A DNA stretch of 38,448 bases from a virus, in the IMG/VR virus record IMGVR_UViG_3300027608_000080, positions 1-38,448 of that record; one strand, 5' to 3'. Positions 32,801-38,448 of the stretch are shown piece by piece. The notes beneath the pieces were generated by a model, which was given only the letters and a program-made list of their open reading frames with translations, did not search any database and had not been told where the DNA came from. The stretch's first letter is position 1; every line of letters begins with the position of its first letter. Position numbers and translations under genes: made by a program.

Positions 32801-35168
32801 AAATAATCCATTATATAGTCGTGATAATAGTTTAATGACTTTATCTAATGCTATAAATCAAAATCCTGGAACAGGTCTATCATATACTGATACAGGAAAA
32901 TTAATTCCATTTAAAAGTAATATTGCTAGTTATTATGCTGGATTAAAATATTCTATTAAAAATCAATATGGTCAATTAGCTAATATTCAACAGATAGTTT
33001 GTACACCATGTGAACAAAGATTAGAAAATGCTAATGTTGCAACAACACAATATCCTGCATGTGGAAATAATCAATTTGTTTTTAATACCATTTCTTTAAC
33101 AGATGTTTTTTTTGGTGGTGATACTTATGTAAATAGATTTACTGAAAAAAATATAATGCCGTTTTTTTATGATTGGTTGTATGATAGACCAGATGGATAT
33201 GAGTATAATTATTATTTAAATCCAATGATACCATTTCCAAGATTTTGGGTAAACAGTGAACCATGGGATCCAACAGAATTTAATTTAACTAATATAATAG
33301 CCACAATACAAGGAACTACTACAGGATCAGGTTTATTACCCAATAGTTATTTTAAGTTAGATAATACTAATTTTAATGCTAATTTAAATATTACTGGTTT
33401 TTATCCAGGTCTTTTTTTTCCAGCTAGATCTTACTTTTATACATCAGCAAGTGGGATAAGAGATTTTTTTGTTGAATCACAAGTTCTTGTTGATTTTAGA
33501 GGTAGAGGGACATTTCCTTATGAACAATTTTATGATAAATTTAAGTATACAAACTTAAATGATTTATTTAGTTCTAATCCTCAAATATTGACAAGAGGTA
33601 ATTTTTATAATTATGATTACTCATTGAGTTCTTCTAGATTTGTTTTTAATCAATACTATACACAAGGTGTTTTACAAAATGCAAATTACAATCCTCAACA
33701 ATCAGAATTATGTTACGTCTATTACCCAAATAGAATTCAATATTCATTACCACAAAGTATTGATAATAGATCTGATGGATGGTTAACATACTTGCCTAAT
33801 AATAGAGTTAATTTTCAAAATAAAATTAATGGTATAACAGCATTTGCTAAAACAGGTATTTTAATTACATTTAAAGATGCTTCACCACTTTATTATCAGG
33901 GTGTTGATCAATTACAATTAGGTTCAGGAACAGCAATTACTATAGGAAATGCGTTATTATTTTCACAGGCTCCACAACTTTCAAGTAATGCAAGTAGAAC
34001 ATATGAATATGGATCATCTCAAGATAGATTATCTATGATATCAACTCCTGTAGGTATATATTTTATTTCACAAAATCAAGGTAAAATATTTACTTATGGT
34101 GAGGGTATTCAAGAAATATCTCAAGCATCAATGAAATGGTGGTTTGAACAATTTTTACCTTATAAATTAATAGAAGATTTTCCTGAATTTCCATATATAG
34201 ATAATCCTGTAGCTGGTATTGGTTGTTCTGCTAGTTATGATAATGATAATTCAATACTGTTTTTTTCTAAAAAAGATTATAAATTGAAATCTGAATATAT
34301 TGGTAAAATAACATATAGTGAATTAGACTTATTTTATTACGATGAAAGAGAGTTGAGTTTTAAACTAGGAGATCCTAGATTTTTTGAAAATGCATCATGG
34401 ACAATAAGTTATGATCCTAAAAATCAAATGTGGATTAGTTTTCATGATTGGCATCCAGAATTATATATGCCAGGAAAAGGAAATTTTCATACAACCAAAA
34501 GTGGTTCTATTTGGAAACATAACGAAAGTTGTAATGATTATTGTAATTTTTATGGTATTCAATATCCTTTTGAAATTGAATTACCTGTATCTACCGGTCA
34601 AAATATAAATACACTTAAAAGTATTCAATATATTTTAGAGTGTTATAGAAGAGATCAGAAACAATGTTTTGATCAATTTCATATATTAGATTATAATTTT
34701 GATCATGCTGTTATATACAATACAGAACAAGTTTCGGGTTATCTTAATCTTAATTTGTATCCTAAAAATGATATAAATCTTAGTTTAAAATATCCAATAG
34801 TAAATTCAAATTCTATAGATATATTATTTTCTAAAGAAGAAAATAAATACAGATTTAATCAATTCTGGGATATAACAAAAGATAGAGGGGAATTCCCGCA
34901 AGGATCAGATTATCCTCCAACAGGACCTTTGATACCAGGTACTACAACTTTATTAGGTAATTATTCAGAAGAGTTTATTTGGATTACACAATCAAATGGT
35001 TATATAAAAAACTTAAATTCTAATAATTTAAATTATAATAAAAATCAATTACAAAGAAAAAAATTCAGACATTATATTAATTTTATATCTTTAGTAAAGA
35101 AGAATTCTAGAAATACAAATATGATTATTAAAATATTAAATACTAAAAATCAATACTCTCCTAGATAA
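29838..35168 (+). CDS. Giant tail 'muzzle'/stabilisation-type protein
   Basis: 1776 aa. N-terminal signature at residues 15-62: SFVKGLNKDYDASFLQDGMW, then ARNAVNNTIEGDAGTISNES, matching the G-L-N-x-D ... N-A ... G-x-x-S-N-E opening of crAss-like tail muzzle proteins, which surround the tail tip and close the channel. The rest is β-rich with many N/Y/P/G. An unusually hydrophobic Gly/Ala stretch (about 745-905, VLYIALLGGLINAILKLLGE; FLAASIGGTIGEALFYFIEG) sits inside and could contact membrane. It lies directly after the two ring genes, as in crAss-like genomes, and its stop shares one base with the next start. Longer than the roughly 1400 aa I remember for crAss001, so it may carry extra domains. 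Confidence 0.75.
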   Translation: MAKQQSSPNSDETKSFVKGLNKDYDASFLQDGMWVHARNAVNNTIEGDAGTISNESSNALCSSVGSDLPNLKPYIIGCINLFSGKWLIYSVMYNASDVVITSEIGLFEEDECRYRPIVRDACLGFSRYNLISGAARERDTCEWQVYWADGLNPDRYLNIGDPKTWPPTDYFWNSNNQYVDIFGNIIFWPGVAWNEVSVRPVPGAPDPDCLITDQVNTLNCDAIRLATLVKTPCLDIRAGSQEGVIENGSYAVAIAYVINRQRVTNYFSLSYIQPIFNTINERGSLDIFVDADSEHFEEFELVIARFNNQNGSILQIGYFSTRQETITIDQISESLPKIDEKELFGQNPVYETSDQLVDAGRYLLKIGPRSRFDFNYQPLANLIRSEWVSVEYPEMYYINGGKNAGYLRDEVYSFFIRWVYNTGDKSASYHIPGRPPLEYFPGVYENLTYNDPLNTLPGDNLLFETINTGTGISVLPIDLNDGYEGKIVAKGDMGYWESSLLYPDNQYEIWNSSAHCWTGSGGQNFNTDLNTFVNDLCGKPIRHHRFPDNSVDKHFRKNVDGNFYIRLLGVRFKNIILPKDNDGNDIPNIVGYEILRGSRHGNKSIIAKGMVNNFRDYVIQGEPVSNSIQGVYANYPFNCVVPPENQFTVANGISSYNYGYNDPYILNKRPVGQSTPNPFDIEKVNQNYIQDLFSFHSPDTSFKNPYLSTTEVKIYGQLRGLATQQFIEPLGHPRFKLLSTDVLYIALLGGLINAILKLLGEVKINYPGGSLIPGQDYISSGAAPGPFITSPPIGNSIFQNTVGVSASTGLDAALASYFGTLGPFTDAFAGTNLLPGFFNTAANTLQAGGAYTLQTYEKTFTGSQLLPPFLAASIGGTIGEALFYFIEGMQETARLVYNLIPFKQYALQQIGHGNYDQLINPNISRYRYVMATGIYVYDEVQEFPEYINSTTSLSVRYRINNSKRPKMPVLRLEYNTGFNAGPNFIPDPNNPLYSRDNSLMTLSNAINQNPGTGLSYTDTGKLIPFKSNIASYYAGLKYSIKNQYGQLANIQQIVCTPCEQRLENANVATTQYPACGNNQFVFNTISLTDVFFGGDTYVNRFTEKNIMPFFYDWLYDRPDGYEYNYYLNPMIPFPRFWVNSEPWDPTEFNLTNIIATIQGTTTGSGLLPNSYFKLDNTNFNANLNITGFYPGLFFPARSYFYTSASGIRDFFVESQVLVDFRGRGTFPYEQFYDKFKYTNLNDLFSSNPQILTRGNFYNYDYSLSSSRFVFNQYYTQGVLQNANYNPQQSELCYVYYPNRIQYSLPQSIDNRSDGWLTYLPNNRVNFQNKINGITAFAKTGILITFKDASPLYYQGVDQLQLGSGTAITIGNALLFSQAPQLSSNASRTYEYGSSQDRLSMISTPVGIYFISQNQGKIFTYGEGIQEISQASMKWWFEQFLPYKLIEDFPEFPYIDNPVAGIGCSASYDNDNSILFFSKKDYKLKSEYIGKITYSELDLFYYDERELSFKLGDPRFFENASWTISYDPKNQMWISFHDWHPELYMPGKGNFHTTKSGSIWKHNESCNDYCNFYGIQYPFEIELPVSTGQNINTLKSIQYILECYRRDQKQCFDQFHILDYNFDHAVIYNTEQVSGYLNLNLYPKNDINLSLKYPIVNSNSIDILFSKEENKYRFNQFWDITKDRGEFPQGSDYPPTGPLIPGTTTLLGNYSEEFIWITQSNGYIKNLNSNNLNYNKNQLQRKKFRHYINFISLVKKNSRNTNMIIKILNTKNQYSPR

Positions 35169-38100
35169 TGGGTTACAATAAAAAAATATTATCCGATGCA
35201 ATAAAAAAGTTGAATGAAAGAAAAGCTCCTTCTAAACCTAAAGATATTCCCTTAGATGTAAAGGGTAAAGGTATGTTAGATTCTAGGTTTGCAGGAAAAC
35301 CTGTAAAACTTAATACAGATACTTTATATAATCCAACTCCTTATCAAATAAAAGCTGTATCTGATAATGGTATTGAACATATACTAAATCCATTTGATGA
35401 ATCTAATGTTTATTTTCCTGGAGCTACCACAATAACTGAGTACCCTATTGGAGAATATACAGATAAATATCTTACAGATAAAGAAATAGAAGAATATAGA
35501 AGAGGAGGATACATAGTAGAAGAACTAGATGACTTTGCTGAAGGTGGACAACCTTGTCCAGAAGGATTTCAAAGAGATCCTGTAACAGGAGAGTGTTTAC
35601 AGATTGCTCCTATAGTGCAAAAACCACCATGGTATCCAGAGGAGAATGTTAATCCTGCAGCTTATGTAAGTGGTTTCCGAGGAGGTAATCCTAAAATGTA
35701 TAAGTATGGTTTTTTAGATAGTGATCAAGGAAATATTGTTGGAGGTGGAGGATTTGGTTTTCCTAAACCAGGAATACACTTAAATGCTTTAGGTGTATTA
35801 CCAATATCAGCTAATGATAGACAATATTTTAAAGGTGCATATGAAGCTGGTATTTCTAAAGATTTTAAAAATTTAAATCTTGGCTTAGGAGTTGGTACTG
35901 CTATCACAGGATATCCAGGAGAAAATGGTTTTGTTAGAGATCCTATTAAGCTTCAACCTAAATTAAATTTAAGATATAATTTTGAAGAAGGTGGAATAAT
36001 AGCTGATTTGTCTACAGATCAAATTCAAGAATATGCTAAAGGTGGTTATATAGTAGAAGAATTACCCGAGATGCAACCAGGTGGACCATTTAAACCTGGT
36101 AAAGGGTATAAAACTCCTACTCTTTCTAAAGATCAATTAGCTACTATTAAAAAAGAAGTAGCTAAAGCAAAACCAGTTGTAGCTAAAAAACCAGTTGTTA
36201 AAAAACCTTCAACATCTAGTTTTGCAGATAGAGAAGCTCAAGTAGAAAAAGAGAATAAATTAAAAGGAATTGAAAATAAAGCAGTAGATGAAGCTACATG
36301 GATTGCTGGTAGAGACCGTTATAATAAAGAACAGTTATCAGCTGCTTTAAGTGGTATAGGTGAGATTACAGGTATAAATTCTGCTATAAGAACAGGAGAA
36401 AGAATAATAGATGATCCTTTAAAGTTTGCAGGTGATTTAACTACAGGTATAAGTCAAGTTCCTGAAACTCTTGTTGAAGGTGCTATGACAGCAGGTAGTT
36501 ATTTATTTGGAGATAATAAAAATTATGTAGACGTTGACACAGATGCATTAGGTGTTGCTGCTGATGTTATTGATGCTTTACCAGTTATTGGTACAACAGG
36601 TAAAGTTATAGGTAAAGTACTAAGTAAAGGTAGTAAAAATCTAGCAACTAAAGTAGACAATTTAATATATCCAACGAGAGCATATAGATCAGAAGGTGTT
36701 GCTGTTGATCCTAAAAGATTTAGTACAAAAGATGAAGCTACTAAACAATTAGCTCAAAAAGTTGGTAAAAAAGGTGATTGGGCTACTAAAGATCTTGAAG
36801 AATCTTATCAATATTTAAGAGGTTTGGGTTTTGATGAATCCCACGGTTTATTAAGTGGTAACGATGTAAAATTTACCGAATATAAAATACCATTTTGGAA
36901 AAAAGATGTTTCTGTAGATCCTGATGTTATTGCATTAAAAAAATTACAAGGAGCAAAGATAAATTCTAATGAATATACAGTACCTAGTAATACAGCTTTA
37001 GATAGATTTCTTTATCCAAGAAGAACAAATATTATTAAAGGTATTCCTGAACATGTAAAATCACAAAAAATATATCCTCCACAACTCCCAGAAGGTATAC
37101 AAACATACCATAAAGGTACAATACCTAGGATGCCGGATCAAGAAATATTTTCATCACCTGCATATAAATATGTTGAAGATCAGTTAAATGCAGTAACTGG
37201 TCATGAGATACCAATTACACATGAATGGAATTCAAAAGATATTCCAATGACTTATTGGCAACAACCACAGTTTGCACCAAATGAAGGTGTAGGTAAATTT
37301 ACAAGATTCTCATCTTCATCACCAACTACTTCTAAAAATATTTTATCTGATTATAGAAATATTGAAGAGCTTAGGCTAGCTAATAAAATGAAAGATTATG
37401 CTGATGCAAATAAAAACTTTGCAACTTTATTTCCTGATAAACAAATATTTAATCAAACAAAAAAAGAAGCAGCAGATTTATTAAATAAATACAAACCTGA
37501 GTTTATTAAAAAATTTGGTAAAGGTACTGATGAAGAAGTTTTACTTTATGGTGCTCATAAAGATTTAGGAGATCTTCCAACAAATCAAAATTTTTTAGCT
37601 GATGATGAATTTGCTAAGTCAGCAGGTTTAACAAATAATTTATCTAATCAAAATAAATTTTTAAGTGATGCCTATCAATTAGAATTTTCTGGTCATTTTA
37701 ATAAAAATCTACAGACCGGTGATAACAGACAATTTTCTGAATATTTATCTGATCAATTTGAACCTGTAATAACTACTAATAAATTAAATAGACCTGTTCA
37801 GGTAAAAAGAACATCTAATTTTAGTAGACCAATAAAAACAATGAGAGAAGGTAATCCAGAACCTATCATGTTAAAATATGATGAATTACAAGAAGGTGAT
37901 ATAATTTATCCAGAACATAACTGGAGTACAACTTCAGATATAGAAGGTGATGTATGGGGAAGTGGAAGTCCCACATCTAAAGTAGCTCGTATTAATTTAC
38001 CAGCTGGTCAAAGCACACTTAGACCAAATATGTATAAGGGTACACAATATGCAAATGAAGAAGAGTTAGTATTACCTTCTAAATTAGGATATAAAGTTAG

Positions 38101-38448
38101 TGGGATTAATCCTCAAGGATTTGGAGATGACAATCCTAGATTTATTTTTGATGCATTTGGGTCATATAAAAATGGTGGTTATATTAATAAAATGTCAAAA
38201 GGTGGAGAATCTTCTAAAGTTATATCTTATTTAATTTCACAAGGGTTAACTAAACAACAAGCTGCTGGTATTGCTGGTAATTTACAACAAGAATCTTCAT
38301 TTAGACCAAATGCAAAAGGTAATTTAGGACATATTGGTATTGCTCAATGGGATAAAAATGATAGGTGGCCTAAAGTTAAAAAATATATTGAGTCACAAGG
38401 ATTAGAACCTTTTAGTTTAGATGGTCAACTTGCAGGACTAGTTTGGGA
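35168..38448 (+). CDS. Giant multidomain virion/ejected protein: ADP-ribosyltransferase-like and tail-lysozyme modules (3' truncated by window)
   Basis: At least 1093 codons without a stop; the end lies beyond the window. The ATG shares one base with the muzzle stop. Visible parts: R112-GGYIVEEL and K291-GGYIVEEL repeats, with E-G-G and N-G-G variants at 274 and 1002; C130-PEGFQRDPVTGE-C143; a β-strand-rich stretch (about 181-271); a polymorphic-toxin-like hydrophobic segment (459-490, ADVIDALPVIGTTGKVIG); a possible weak ART-like region (R507, WATKDLEESY at 538-547, E571); a clearer ART-like module (R881, W-S-T-T-S at 919-923, E964-x-E966); and a phage-tail-lysozyme domain (1015-1093) with QQAAGIAGNLQQESSF and catalytic candidate E1042, then HIGIAQWDKNDRW. 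Suggests a packaged protein that degrades peptidoglycan and modifies a host protein. Reading frame and motifs are seen; function is inferred. Confidence 0.75.
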   Translation, partial: MGYNKKILSDAIKKLNERKAPSKPKDIPLDVKGKGMLDSRFAGKPVKLNTDTLYNPTPYQIKAVSDNGIEHILNPFDESNVYFPGATTITEYPIGEYTDKYLTDKEIEEYRRGGYIVEELDDFAEGGQPCPEGFQRDPVTGECLQIAPIVQKPPWYPEENVNPAAYVSGFRGGNPKMYKYGFLDSDQGNIVGGGGFGFPKPGIHLNALGVLPISANDRQYFKGAYEAGISKDFKNLNLGLGVGTAITGYPGENGFVRDPIKLQPKLNLRYNFEEGGIIADLSTDQIQEYAKGGYIVEELPEMQPGGPFKPGKGYKTPTLSKDQLATIKKEVAKAKPVVAKKPVVKKPSTSSFADREAQVEKENKLKGIENKAVDEATWIAGRDRYNKEQLSAALSGIGEITGINSAIRTGERIIDDPLKFAGDLTTGISQVPETLVEGAMTAGSYLFGDNKNYVDVDTDALGVAADVIDALPVIGTTGKVIGKVLSKGSKNLATKVDNLIYPTRAYRSEGVAVDPKRFSTKDEATKQLAQKVGKKGDWATKDLEESYQYLRGLGFDESHGLLSGNDVKFTEYKIPFWKKDVSVDPDVIALKKLQGAKINSNEYTVPSNTALDRFLYPRRTNIIKGIPEHVKSQKIYPPQLPEGIQTYHKGTIPRMPDQEIFSSPAYKYVEDQLNAVTGHEIPITHEWNSKDIPMTYWQQPQFAPNEGVGKFTRFSSSSPTTSKNILSDYRNIEELRLANKMKDYADANKNFATLFPDKQIFNQTKKEAADLLNKYKPEFIKKFGKGTDEEVLLYGAHKDLGDLPTNQNFLADDEFAKSAGLTNNLSNQNKFLSDAYQLEFSGHFNKNLQTGDNRQFSEYLSDQFEPVITTNKLNRPVQVKRTSNFSRPIKTMREGNPEPIMLKYDELQEGDIIYPEHNWSTTSDIEGDVWGSGSPTSKVARINLPAGQSTLRPNMYKGTQYANEEELVLPSKLGYKVSGINPQGFGDDNPRFIFDAFGSYKNGGYINKMSKGGESSKVISYLISQGLTKQQAAGIAGNLQQESSFRPNAKGNLGHIGIAQWDKNDRWPKVKKYIESQGLEPFSLDGQLAGLVW

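Noticed and set aside
1-38448. Stop-codon reassignment (TAG or TGA read as an amino acid), known in some crAss-like phages
   Set aside because: Genes here end at TAA, TAG (for example 980, 3084, 4266, 10799) and TGA (1701, 2243, 2929) with neighbours starting right at those stops, and long frames contain none of them internally.
1-38448. Genes on the minus strand (several open frames of 60-113 codons)
   Set aside because: All lie opposite better-supported + strand genes, have low-complexity or unnatural compositions and no domain pattern; they are antisense shadows.
1-38448. CRISPR array, tRNA gene, integrase or transposase
   Set aside because: No regularly spaced repeats, no cloverleaf-like intergenic sequence and no integrase or transposase motifs were seen; a small tRNA cannot be excluded without a dedicated search.

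Overview
The window looks like part of a tailed double-stranded DNA phage genome: the late (structural, packaging and lysis) half of a crAss-like phage or a close relative infecting a Bacteroidota host. Evidence for the lineage: a large terminase, portal, putative scaffold and major capsid protein in a row; an IHF/HU-like protein and a PD-(D/E)XK nuclease beside the terminase; two consecutive ring/connector-type proteins followed by a 1776-residue protein with the N-terminal signature of the crAss 'stabilisation/muzzle' protein. Evidence for the host phylum: very AT-rich DNA, starts preceded by A-rich leaders without Shine-Dalgarno sequences, and TATATTTG-like promoter boxes. The assignment rests on remembered family patterns, not on a database search. 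All supported genes are on the + strand, tightly packed and often overlapping by 1-4 nt. TAA, TAG and TGA all act as ordinary stops.

Layout. (1) 39-1324: a YadA-head-like tail fibre and a small partner. (2) 1423-3084: a lysis cassette with two small membrane proteins, a Lys/Glu-rich protein, an amidase endolysin and a 52-aa ORF, closed by a clear terminator. (3) 3197-5837: a small helical protein, a probable winged-helix protein, an IHF-like protein, a Cys-cluster protein, a RecB/Cas4-like nuclease and a conserved protein before terL. (4) 5837-13783: TerL, portal, scaffold candidate and major capsid protein, ending in a GAAA-loop terminator. (5) 13875-18855: one 340-aa virion candidate, then about a dozen very small, very basic proteins, many with K-G-G motifs, interrupted by an endonuclease VII-like HNH gene that looks inserted. 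(6) 18859-27488: a connector candidate, then a run of Cys-rich virion/fibre proteins, including a 904-aa protein built from repeats. (7) 27600-35168: a conserved connector-region protein, two ring proteins and the giant muzzle-type protein. (8) 35168-38448 (cut by the window edge): an open frame of at least 1093 codons.

The last protein is the most striking object. It combines repeated GG-Y-I-V-E-E-L segments, a β-strand-rich stretch, a polymorphic-toxin-like hydrophobic segment, an ADP-ribosyltransferase-like R / S-T-T-S / E-x-E module and a phage-tail-lysozyme-like domain. This is the make-up expected of a protein packaged in the virion and ejected into the host, with one domain to open peptidoglycan and another to modify a host target at the start of infection. 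The same short K/R/E-G-G motif recurs in the small basic proteins, which suggests a common sorting, binding or processing signal.

No tRNA, CRISPR array, integrase or transposase was recognised. No gene-free stretch exceeds 300 bases.
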